51,272 nucleotides of DNA, from positions 1-51,272 of the forward strand of contig WJMG01000077.1 in NCBI GenBank assembly GCA_014728075.1, read 5' to 3'. A program made the position numbers and the translations under genes. A model generated the notes under the pieces. The model ran no database searches, had not been told where the DNA came from, and worked only from the letters and a program-made list of their open reading frames with translations. This stretch comes from Candidatus Omnitrophota bacterium (GTDB taxonomy: Bacteria > Omnitrophota > Gorgyraeia > Tantalellales > Tantalellaceae). Every line of letters begins with the position of its first letter. Within the stretch, counting starts at the first letter, position 1. This document shows positions 16,413 through 24,351 of this stretch, in pieces.

Positions 16413-19400
16413 ATGTTAGATATCATGAAAAGGCAAATATTAAATTATATATTGAAAATATGCGTTGTTGCTGTTTATGCAGTTGTTGTGTTGGCCTATC
16501 CGGTGAACGCCTCAGGAACGCGGACGGGATCGTCCGTCTCAGAAGTGTCGGGCGCGGGGATCTCTTTCGATACCGATAGTTTTTACATACCATCGGATAT
16601 AGGGTATGTAGATGATGCGCATAAGGGGGATTCCGGGCATACTCTTTTCCTGATCAAGGACGCGCATTGTAATTACGGAGCCCAGAAATCCATAGCTGGA
16701 ATAATAGACTGGATAGTTCGCCGGTACGGTGTTTCGCTTGTAAATCTTGAGGGCGCTTCCGGAAAATATGACCTTTCTTTGTTTGAGGACATCACGGACA
16801 CTGAATTAAAGGAAAGTATATCAGGTGAATACTTAAGGCAGGGGAAGCTTAACGGGCCCGAATGGTACAGGATATTCAATCCGGAAAAAGTGGTTCTTGA
16901 GGGAATTGAAGACCCGGGTCTATATAAACTTAATCTGGCCTGCTACGATGTGATCCTTGAATACAGGCCGGAGATCGATGAATTCCTTTCCTTTTTGAAC
17001 GAACTTCTCGAAGAAGAAAAAAATAATTCACTCAATAAAGATCTTCTGGAATTGATTGCCGAAAAAGAAAAGTATGAGTCTAAGGATATCGATCTCGGCG
17101 AATACCTGCTTTTCCTTTCAAGCAGAGCGGTGTCGCATTCGATCGATCTTTCGGAATTTCCGAATATCTCCCTTATGGGGGAATTGCTTTTCCGGGAAAA
17201 AGATATCGATTTCGAAAAAGCCGAAAAAGAAAAAAACGCTATCGTCGAGCGGACGATGAGCAGGCTTTCACGGTCGGAGAGACGGCACCTCCTATACCAT
17301 ACGGCGGCGGCCCATGACGAGATGCACGGAAAAGGGGAATATTTCTCTTATATCGCCTCAAAGTCCAGGGAAACAGGGTTAAGCCCGGATGAGTATGCCC
17401 AGTTCCATAAATACGCCGAGTACGCGGGGATATACGGCAAGATGGATAATTTAGCGCTGTACGATGAGATCAGCATGCTCGAGGAGAAAGTCGAGAAGGC
17501 TCTCTGCGTAAGGCACGAAGAGGATATCCTTTACGGCCTTATCGAACAGGCTGGTCTTCTTGAGCGGATCTTTTCGCTTAGTGTGGACCGGAGGAAGATG
17601 AGGAAGGCCGCGCATAAGATAAACATAGACAGATTATTGCGGTATGCCGCCGATAAAATCGATGATCCTGAAAAATATAAAGAGATCGAAAATGCCGCTG
17701 TTCATACGATGCATTCTTATTTCAACATGCTTAAATTCTACAGGCTTTCGGATGAACGGAACAAGGCTTTCGTGAGAAATATCCGTAAGAACATGCTGTA
17801 TAACGAAACCGGTAAAAGCATTGTCATAACGGGAGGCTTTCACCACGGAGACCTTGCCCGGCTTTTGAGGCGAGAAGGCGTCTCATATGTATCCATAACA
17901 CCGTCTTTCAGCAATACGGAGGGGTATGTTTCACCTTACATGGATATCATCGGGGGTAAAACCGATGCCGGTTCCCTTCAGTTGCTGGGTGTCCTGGCCT
18001 CGAACATACAGGTGCCGAGTATCTGGAGCAAACTCGGCATAGACGCTAACTTCATGATAACTCTGATAGAAAGGATAAACGCCGAACTTGAAGTGCAGAA
18101 GCGGCAGGGGACGGAAGAGATACTTTTTGAAATAGGGGACAGGAAGATATTCTTCTCAAAAAGCATGGATTATCAGCCTAATGTTATCTTTCCGACCGAT
18201 TATCAGCTCAGAGAGAATTGTAAGGTGATCAATTGCAGGTATCTTCTGGACATGCCCGCGCCCGAATTCAGGAAAAAACTCACAGCTTTCTTTATGAGCG
18301 GGGGGAGGCGCGCGTTCCTCAAGATGCTTCAAGAGGAAGCCCAGGAACGAAATATTCCGGAACAACTCATAGAGATAATGGGATCAAATGTACTTAGAAG
18401 GGTCCTGGGGGAAGGGCTTACTCCCAAAAAAGCGCTCTTTAAACCCAACGGACATATCGTGGAATATGAACTCAGGGGAACAAGGGGCCAGGACGATTAC
18501 ACTTACATTTACGACCTCAAGACCCAGAAGCTGAATGCCATAGCTTCGGTTGCCACGATGGGCGCGGAATCGGGATACATGAATGACCAGGAAGGTATCG
18601 TTGAGGGGAGCGAGAGCATTCCCCCTGAGGAAAGGAGTGAAAAATGGTATCTTTGCAACAGCGTCTGGAGAGTTTTCAGGTCCGGACTGACCGCGGAACA
18701 GAGGAAGAGAGAGCTCAGGAAACTTCTCGAAGAACAACACGAATATGAGTCCATGATAGATGAGGAAGGAGAGCATAAGTGCGGATGGGAGTGGGAAATA
18801 GACCATGAGGACGGGGAGATATATTACGATGAAAGCAGCCAGGTAGGATTAAGGTCTCTCCGGATATACGACAGGTTCAAGCTTCCTAAAGGGATATACC
18901 CGAGGAAAATGGACAGGGACGCGCTGATCTTCGGAGGGATCGAAAATGTTCAGGAAATGACCTTTCACATCGTGAAGCTGCAGGGTGATAAAGTTTGGAT
19001 CAACCTTACGAACAACTGGCCCGCCGAGCAGCTGGGGCACAAATACGAGCAGCAAGCCCATAAAGACGAAGTTTCCTCTCTTCCGAATAAAAGGTTTTTC
19101 CATAATGTGATACTTCCGGAACTTATTTCCAGAGGGTCCGAGTCACTGCCCGTAGGGGTCCTTTTTGTCGACGGGGACGATTTTAAGCGGTATAACGATG
19201 AGTACAATCATACCGTGGGGGACGAGATAATCAGGGCCATTGCCGAGGCCATCAGGAAAAGCGTAAGGCACAGTGATCATATCCTGAACTGGGGAGGGGA
19301 CGAATTTATTATTATATTGCCCGGGACGCTGGCTACGAACGCCAAGGCCGTAGCGAATACCATATGTGAGCAGATAAAGAGGATAGATTTCAGGGAAGTA

Positions 19401-21053
19401 CTCGAAAAGGCCGGTTATGAAAAGAAGACCGGGAAAAAAGAGGAGACGGTTTCGGGCACTATAGGCGTAGCCATGGCTTCTACTCAGGAAGAGATTAAAG
19501 ACCTGGACCGGATAATAGACGCCGCCGATGACATGCTTAAAATGGGCAAAAGGACAAAAAAGGGTTCGGTCCTGGTATTAAGCGAATATAGCGAGATGCA
19601 GAGCTTGGATGCCTCCAGAAGTTTCGCGGAGGTGCAGGTCGACAGGATGCCTATAGACCTGAAGCTTATACTGGACCAATACCTTCCAGCTTTTGAGAAC
19701 AACCTGAGGACTTTTATAAACAGGGATTATCTAAGAGGAATGCCCCAGGGAGAGGCCATAAAAGGCATATATGAGGAATTTTCCGAGGACAGGTACCTCG
19801 CCAGGACAAAAAAGAAACTGTCGGACTTCAGGAAAGAATTCGCTGAGGACGGACAGGGGCCGGGGGAGGAGACCGTACAGAATGTAAAAAAGAGCATGAG
19901 GGCTCTTTATTCCAAGCTTTTCTATTACAAGCTCATGATTTCCGAGGCTATAGGAGACAGGCCCGCGTCCCGGAATGTCAGCACCGCTATCGCGAACATC
20001 GGTGATGCCTTGTATGTGTCATACCGTTATGTGATGAAGGACTGGGAAGAGATAGAAGGTAACCCCTCGCCCAGCAGGGAATGGTCCGATCCGGCGGGAA
20101 ATGTAATAACGCTTCCTTCCTTCGGGTCGCTTCTTGTGTCGGACAGGGAGGTGCCCAGGGAAGATAAAGTGTTTACGGGCGAATACTCCGGTATCGCCGA
20201 ATTAACGAGAACGGCCCTTGGTATACTTAGGAGCCTGTTGGATTCCGAGAGAAGGGACGGCTATGAAGATCCTCTGCTTGAGGATCATGTCTTTACTGAG
20301 TACGCCGGGCATATTAACGATTCTATCGAAAGATCGGCTAAAAGGTCAGAGAAGAATCTCAGGGCGGTAGAGGAAGGAGCTGCGGAATTCAAAAAGTGGA
20401 TAACAAGGCTTGCCATGGATAACATAAGGTTTCCCGAAGAGATGAGGGTCATAGTGTATCCCGTATACAGCGAATCTGTCTATGCCAGGGAAAAACAGCT
20501 TTCTTTTGAGTTAAGAAGGCAGATGCTGAGGGAAAATTACAGCCACAAAGTGCTGCCGATGCCTTATCTGGCGGGAGACCCGGAAAGCAGGTTTCAGGCC
20601 GTTGAGAACATGACTACTCTTCTCGAGGAAGAAAAAGAAGGCAGAGCGGTCCTGTACACGGACGAGGAAGGTTTCAAGGATAATTCTTCCAGGTTAAAAG
20701 GCCTTTTCGGAGACAGGGTCCTTTGTGTAAAGGAAGAAGGAACGGATTCCGTTATGGGGGATTTCACATTCATGAGCCTGGCTTTGAGAAGCGCGCTTTC
20801 ACTGTCGCTGATAGATTATTTTATGCCCGAAGAGAAAAATAACCTTAAAGCCGAACAGAGAGAAAGACTTAAGGATCTGATAGCCGCCATGATCGGCATT
20901 ATCACCTCTGATAACGGGGCAATGCAGAGCTTCAGGGAGGATCCCTCCAGACTTATCGAAGGCCTTCTTATACTGAAACCGGCCCGGAAAATAAATTGGG
21001 AAGCGGCTGAGGAAAAGATCGAAGCCGAGAGACAGTTCGTCTATTCGTTGTAA
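16413..21053 (+). CDS. Giant secreted protein: TIKI/ChaN-like N-terminal region plus GGDEF domain
   Basis: A 1546-residue protein with no name I know. Residues 5-34 form a Sec signal peptide or single anchor (basic MKRQ, hydrophobic run, VNA|SG). Residues about 60-515 resemble the TIKI/PrgY/EreA-ChaN superfamily: an early DAHCNYGAQ, then LVNLEGASG and a late GGFHHGDLARLL with His in the expected place. Residues about 890-1056 are a GGDEF domain: LPNKRFF, FVDGDDFKRYND and NWGGDEFIII (GGDEF 961-965). RHSD (952-955) sits exactly five residues before GGDEF, where the inhibitory c-di-GMP site belongs. The last 490 residues are helical and unrecognised. No further membrane segment is evident, so GGDEF would face the periplasm. 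ATG 16425 is an alternative start. Monocistronic. Confidence 0.8.
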   Translation: MLDIMKRQILNYILKICVVAVYAVVVLAYPVNASGTRTGSSVSEVSGAGISFDTDSFYIPSDIGYVDDAHKGDSGHTLFLIKDAHCNYGAQKSIAGIIDWIVRRYGVSLVNLEGASGKYDLSLFEDITDTELKESISGEYLRQGKLNGPEWYRIFNPEKVVLEGIEDPGLYKLNLACYDVILEYRPEIDEFLSFLNELLEEEKNNSLNKDLLELIAEKEKYESKDIDLGEYLLFLSSRAVSHSIDLSEFPNISLMGELLFREKDIDFEKAEKEKNAIVERTMSRLSRSERRHLLYHTAAAHDEMHGKGEYFSYIASKSRETGLSPDEYAQFHKYAEYAGIYGKMDNLALYDEISMLEEKVEKALCVRHEEDILYGLIEQAGLLERIFSLSVDRRKMRKAAHKINIDRLLRYAADKIDDPEKYKEIENAAVHTMHSYFNMLKFYRLSDERNKAFVRNIRKNMLYNETGKSIVITGGFHHGDLARLLRREGVSYVSITPSFSNTEGYVSPYMDIIGGKTDAGSLQLLGVLASNIQVPSIWSKLGIDANFMITLIERINAELEVQKRQGTEEILFEIGDRKIFFSKSMDYQPNVIFPTDYQLRENCKVINCRYLLDMPAPEFRKKLTAFFMSGGRRAFLKMLQEEAQERNIPEQLIEIMGSNVLRRVLGEGLTPKKALFKPNGHIVEYELRGTRGQDDYTYIYDLKTQKLNAIASVATMGAESGYMNDQEGIVEGSESIPPEERSEKWYLCNSVWRVFRSGLTAEQRKRELRKLLEEQHEYESMIDEEGEHKCGWEWEIDHEDGEIYYDESSQVGLRSLRIYDRFKLPKGIYPRKMDRDALIFGGIENVQEMTFHIVKLQGDKVWINLTNNWPAEQLGHKYEQQAHKDEVSSLPNKRFFHNVILPELISRGSESLPVGVLFVDGDDFKRYNDEYNHTVGDEIIRAIAEAIRKSVRHSDHILNWGGDEFIIILPGTLATNAKAVANTICEQIKRIDFREVLEKAGYEKKTGKKEETVSGTIGVAMASTQEEIKDLDRIIDAADDMLKMGKRTKKGSVLVLSEYSEMQSLDASRSFAEVQVDRMPIDLKLILDQYLPAFENNLRTFINRDYLRGMPQGEAIKGIYEEFSEDRYLARTKKKLSDFRKEFAEDGQGPGEETVQNVKKSMRALYSKLFYYKLMISEAIGDRPASRNVSTAIANIGDALYVSYRYVMKDWEEIEGNPSPSREWSDPAGNVITLPSFGSLLVSDREVPREDKVFTGEYSGIAELTRTALGILRSLLDSERRDGYEDPLLEDHVFTEYAGHINDSIERSAKRSEKNLRAVEEGAAEFKKWITRLAMDNIRFPEEMRVIVYPVYSESVYAREKQLSFELRRQMLRENYSHKVLPMPYLAGDPESRFQAVENMTTLLEEEKEGRAVLYTDEEGFKDNSSRLKGLFGDRVLCVKEEGTDSVMGDFTFMSLALRSALSLSLIDYFMPEEKNNLKAEQRERLKDLIAAMIGIITSDNGAMQSFREDPSRLIEGLLILKPARKINWEAAEEKIEAERQFVYSL

Positions 21054-21104
21054 TTAATTCAAAAAAATTCAAGAGAAGCAATACATCGGTACGGGCGCGC
21101 CTTT

Positions 21105-21198
21105 CTGTCCCGGACCGAAGAACACCGGTTTTACCTATCCGGGATAGGTATCTATCCCGGATAGGTGTCTATCCCGGATAGGTTCCGGTCCGGGACAG
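21105..21198 (+). repeat. Nested palindrome cluster
   Basis: CTGTCCCGGACCG (21105-21117) is exactly complementary to CGGTCCGGGACAG (21186-21198). Between them lie three near-identical palindromic units of the form CTATCCCGGATAG, starting near 21134, 21152 and 21169 with GTAT or GTGT spacers. The array lies in the 413-bp gap before gcvT (21054-21466). It could fold as a multi-branch cruciform and may stop transcription of the upstream gene, though it lacks a T-tract. Confidence 0.65.
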
Positions 21199-21281
21199 GA
21201 AGTTCGCCTCAAGCCTGCCGACGGCTGACACTCTGAAACTTTTACTTTCCGGTGATTACTATAGAATAGCCGCGGAGAATA

Positions 21282-21309
21282 TTGACATTCCCCTTATTTG
21301 TTCTATAAT
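21282..21309 (+). promoter_or_regulatory. Consensus promoter of the gcv operon
   Basis: TTGACA (21282-21287) and TATAAT (21304-21309) are separated by 16 bp, a full-consensus sigma-70 type pair. Predicted start near 21316 is 3 nt before the first paired base of the riboswitch. Confidence 0.88.
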
Positions 21310-21315
21310 GAAATC

Positions 21316-21414
21316 AAGTGCTCCTGGCGTTCCGGCTCATAGCCGGACTATTACTGCCTAATAGTGAAGTGGATAACCACAGGGGAGCGTTCAGTCAAGG
21401 ACCGCACGCCTGGG
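21316..21414 (+). ncRNA. ZTP (pfl motif) riboswitch
   Basis: The conserved core is readable. P1 forms between TGCTCC (21319-21324) and GGAGCG (21384-21389), with the conserved CTGGCG at 21324-21329. The GTGG-ATAA-CCAC hairpin (21369-21380) leads into GGGGAGCG, then the 3' domain CCGCACGCCTGGG (21402-21414). GGCG (21326-21329) can pair with CGCC (21407-21410), the ZTP pseudoknot. Two extra hairpins are inserted after TGGCG: TCCGGC/GCCGGA (21331-21347) and ACTATTA/TAATAGT (21347-21365). This class binds the purine intermediate ZMP/ZTP and normally turns on one-carbon and purine genes. It precedes gcvT, a one-carbon gene. The 3' domain has one extra residue (CCGCAC rather than CCGC). Confidence 0.85.
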
Positions 21415-21456
21415 TTTTTGGCCCGTCTTACTGACCCTGCCGGGGTTTCTTTCAAA
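21391..21456 (+). promoter_or_regulatory. Candidate expression platform of the riboswitch
   Basis: TCAGTCAAGGAC (21391-21402) can pair, with two bulges, with GTCTTACTGA (21425-21434), enclosing the ligand-binding 3' domain. ACCC/GGGT (21434-21446) followed by TTCTTTC could be a weak terminator. Which structure switches is not clear from reading alone. Confidence 0.35.
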
Positions 21457-21466
21457 AGCGCGTGAC

Positions 21467-22549
21467 ATGTCCGTTTGCAGCGAAAACCTTAAGAAGACCG
21501 CACTTTACGGTAAACACATTGAAGCCGGCGCGAGGATGGTGGCCTTTACGGGCTGGTGCATGCCCGTCCAGTATTCCGGTATAATCGAGGAACATCTGCA
21601 TACCAGGCAGAAGGCGGGGCTGTTCGATATATGCCACATGGGGGAGTTCTATGTCAGCGGCCCTTCGTCCAGAGCCGATCTTGACCGCCTCCTTACCCCG
21701 TGTATGGCCCGGCTCGAAGAGGGTAAAGGCCGGTACGGCTTCATGCTGAACGGGAACGGGGGTATAATAGACGACCTGATCGTTTTCAGGACGGGAGAAG
21801 AAGAGTATCTTCTTGTTGTCAACGCGGGCAGGGTTGAGGCTGATAAGAGGTGGATCCGGCGGCATCTCTCTGAAGGCAGCGAATTCAAGGACAGCAGCGA
21901 CGAGACCGCCAAGCTGGATCTCCAGGGCCCCGCCTCACCCGGCATCCTTTCGGAGGTTATAGGTTCGGAAGAGGTAAAGCGGACAGGCAGATTCTGCTTT
22001 TCCAGGGTCAGCATGGAAGGTGTACCGGTAATGGTCAGCCGGACGGGATATACAGGCGAGGACGGATTTGAACTGTTTTTTCCCGTAGAGCACGCCGGGG
22101 TCCTTTGGGAACGCTTCATGTCTTTTGATGATGTCAGGCCGGTCGGCCTCGGGGCCAGGGCTACATTGAGGATGGAAAAGGGATTGTCGCTTTACGGCAA
22201 CGACATCGACGAGGAACACACGCCTCTCGAAGCCGGTCTTGCCCGTTTCGTTTGTATGGAGAAAGACTTTACGGGCAGGGAAGCTCTTTTGTCGTCAGAG
22301 CCGGAGATAAGGCTCACCGGGTTTGTCTGTGAAGGAAGGCGGGCCGCCCGAAAAGGTTATAATGTAATAGTGAATGGGTCGGAAGCCGGCGAGGTCACCA
22401 GCGGGGGGTTTTCCCCGTCCCTGCGTAAAGGGATCGGGTTTTGTTATATAAACAGGGAGTTTTCCGCCCCCGGTCAGGTAATAACCCTTATTGACGCTAA
22501 AGGTAAAGTGGAAATACGAGCCGAAATAAAGGCTTTTCCGCTGATATAG
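21467..22549 (+). CDS. gcvT: Glycine cleavage system T protein (aminomethyltransferase)
   Basis: A 360-residue folate enzyme that takes the aminomethyl group from lipoyl-GcvH and releases ammonia and 5,10-methylene-THF. Family marks are ALYGKHIEAGARMVAFTGW at the N terminus, CHMGEFYVSG, LDLQGPASP, SRTGYTGEDGFELF and LRMEKGLSLYGNDID. Length is typical. First gene of an operon read from the TTGACA/TATAAT promoter through a ZTP riboswitch. There is no strong Shine-Dalgarno sequence; the region before ATG is CAAAAGCGCGTGAC. The 75-nt spacer to gcvH holds a very stable hairpin. Confidence 0.96.
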   Translation: MSVCSENLKKTALYGKHIEAGARMVAFTGWCMPVQYSGIIEEHLHTRQKAGLFDICHMGEFYVSGPSSRADLDRLLTPCMARLEEGKGRYGFMLNGNGGIIDDLIVFRTGEEEYLLVVNAGRVEADKRWIRRHLSEGSEFKDSSDETAKLDLQGPASPGILSEVIGSEEVKRTGRFCFSRVSMEGVPVMVSRTGYTGEDGFELFFPVEHAGVLWERFMSFDDVRPVGLGARATLRMEKGLSLYGNDIDEEHTPLEAGLARFVCMEKDFTGREALLSSEPEIRLTGFVCEGRRAARKGYNVIVNGSEAGEVTSGGFSPSLRKGIGFCYINREFSAPGQVITLIDAKGKVEIRAEIKAFPLI

Positions 22550-22562
22550 AGATCAGAGTCCG

Positions 22563-22604
22563 CGGGTGAAATTTCCCGGGCTATTGCCCGGGAAATTTCG
22601 CCTG
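22563..22604 (+). other. Stable hairpin between gcvT and gcvH
   Basis: GAAATTTCCCGGGC (22568-22581) pairs perfectly with GCCCGGGAAATTTC (22586-22599) over TATT. Five further outer pairs, two of them G-U, extend it to about 19 bp. No T-tract follows. It sits 13 nt before AGGAGGAAAAA of gcvH, suggesting mRNA processing, stability control or differential expression rather than termination. Confidence 0.75.
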
Positions 22605-22624
22605 AATACCGACAGGAGGAAAAA

Positions 22625-23011
22625 ATGATACCGGAGGATCTTAAGTACACCAGGGACCACGAATGGGTAAAAATGGAAGGCGGTGAAGCCGTTATAGGGA
22701 TAACGGAACACGCGCAGAAGGAATTGGGTGACATAACTTTCGTCGAACTTCCCGAAACCGGGGCCGATGTGAGCAAGGGTGACGGTTTCGCTACCATCGA
22801 ATCGGTAAAAGCGGCGAGTGATGTCTATGCTCCTGTATCGGGGAAAGTATCCGCCGTGAACGAGGAACTCGAATCTTCCCCGGAACTTATCAACAGGTAT
22901 CCCTACGGGCAGGGATGGATATGTAAGATCAATGTGGACGGCGATCCCGGGGCGGAGGGCCTTATGGACGCCGAAGCTTACGCGCAATTCCTGGAGGAGA
23001 ACGAGCAGTGA
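22625..23011 (+). CDS. gcvH: Glycine cleavage system H protein
   Basis: A 128-residue lipoyl carrier that shuttles the aminomethyl group between the P, T and L proteins. It begins IPEDLKYTRDHEWVK as is standard. The lipoylated lysine is K62 in ESVKAASDVYAPVSG. C-terminal GWICKI is present. Strong AGGAGG before the ATG suggests high translation compared with gcvT, as expected for a carrier. The stop overlaps the GTG start of gcvPA. Substrate for LipA and the lipoate ligase in this window. Confidence 0.97.
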   Translation: MIPEDLKYTRDHEWVKMEGGEAVIGITEHAQKELGDITFVELPETGADVSKGDGFATIESVKAASDVYAPVSGKVSAVNEELESSPELINRYPYGQGWICKINVDGDPGAEGLMDAEAYAQFLEENEQ

Positions 23012-24351
23012 GTTACATTCCTCACTCCCAGAAGGACAGGGAAGAAATGCTCCGGGAAATAGGGATAAGTTCCGGGAACATGGACGAGCTTTTCAAAGGT
23101 ATCCCGGAAGATCTCAGGGCAAGGTCTTTCAGCATCCCTTCGGGCAGGTCCGAATACGAAGTGATGGAACACCTTAAGGAGCTGGCCGACAGGAATACGA
23201 CGGGACTGGTCAATTTCGTCGGAGGAGGATTTTACGACCATTACATACCCGCGGCGGTGGACGCGCTGGTCTCGAGGTCGGAGTTCTACACGGCATATAC
23301 CCCTTACCAGCCGGAGGCCTCGCAGGGCACACTGCAGGCCATATACGAATACCAGAGCTGTATTTGCCGATTGACCGGTATGGATGTATCCAACGCCTCG
23401 TTGTACGACGGGGGGACGGCTCTTTACGAGGCGGCAATGCTGGCTATAAGGGCCACCGGAAGGAACAAGATCATCATGGACGGCGGAGTGAACCCCATCT
23501 ACCGTAAGATGATGTATTCCTATACGAGTAACCTGAACATAGAATTCGTTGATATCCCCGTTACCCGGGACAGGGATTACAGGGAGAAGATCTACGCCCA
23601 TCTTGACGCTGAAACCGCGGCAGTTATCCTTCAGAACCCTAATTTTTTCGGTACTATAGACGACCATACGGATATTTCCGAAAAATGCCACGAGAAAGGG
23701 GCTCTTGTCATATCCAGTGTATACCCTATATCGCTCGGGATACTTAAAACCCCGAGAGAAATGGATGTAGACATAACGACCGGTGAAGGCCAGAGTCTCG
23801 GGATACCTCTTTCCTTCGGCGGGCCCTACCTGGGATTCATGGCCGCGAAAAAAGAACTTGCCAGAAAAATGCCCGGCAGGATAGTCGGGGCTACGCGCGA
23901 CGCCGAAGGACGCAGAGGGTTCGTCCTTACGCTGCAGACGAGAGAGCAGCACATAAGGAGAGAAAAAGCGAGCTCAAATATCTGTTCCAACGAGGCGTTA
24001 TGCGCGCTCAGGGCCCTTATTTACATGTCTCTCATAGGGAAAGAGGGCCTGAAAAAAGTTGCGCGTCTCTGCCTGGACAAAACGGAATACGCCAGGGAAA
24101 GGATCTCCGGTATACGGGATGTGGAGGTCAAGAAGGAATGGCCGACTTTCAACGAATTCGTCGTCAAACTTCCCCGCAACCCTAATGAGGTTATCGGTAA
24201 ACTGATAAACAAGGGTATAGCGGCCGGTTTTCCCCTGGGAAGGTATTACAGCAGCATGGAGGATTATTTGCTGATCGCCGTGACGGAAAAAAGGACCAAG
24301 AGGGACATAGCTATATTTTCGGACGCTTTGGAGGCCGCTTTATGGAGTTGA
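23008..24351 (+). CDS. gcvPA: Glycine decarboxylase P protein, subunit 1
   Basis: A 447-residue N-terminal half of the split, PLP-dependent glycine dehydrogenase (decarboxylating). Family sequence is visible throughout: YIPHSQKDREEML, FVGGGFYDHYIPAAVDAL, YTAYTPYQPEASQGTLQ, NASLYDGGTAL and FGGPYLGFMA. It starts with GTG at 23008, overlapping the gcvH stop by 4 bases (GTGA), with GGAGGAG upstream. The PLP lysine is in the partner subunit. It overlaps gcvPB by 10 bases. Confidence 0.96.
   Translation: MSYIPHSQKDREEMLREIGISSGNMDELFKGIPEDLRARSFSIPSGRSEYEVMEHLKELADRNTTGLVNFVGGGFYDHYIPAAVDALVSRSEFYTAYTPYQPEASQGTLQAIYEYQSCICRLTGMDVSNASLYDGGTALYEAAMLAIRATGRNKIIMDGGVNPIYRKMMYSYTSNLNIEFVDIPVTRDRDYREKIYAHLDAETAAVILQNPNFFGTIDDHTDISEKCHEKGALVISSVYPISLGILKTPREMDVDITTGEGQSLGIPLSFGGPYLGFMAAKKELARKMPGRIVGATRDAEGRRGFVLTLQTREQHIRREKASSNICSNEALCALRALIYMSLIGKEGLKKVARLCLDKTEYARERISGIRDVEVKKEWPTFNEFVVKLPRNPNEVIGKLINKGIAAGFPLGRYYSSMEDYLLIAVTEKRTKRDIAIFSDALEAALWS

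Noticed and set aside
21241-21466. Glycine riboswitch before gcvT
   Set aside because: The tandem glycine aptamer core is absent; the conserved parts match the ZTP motif.
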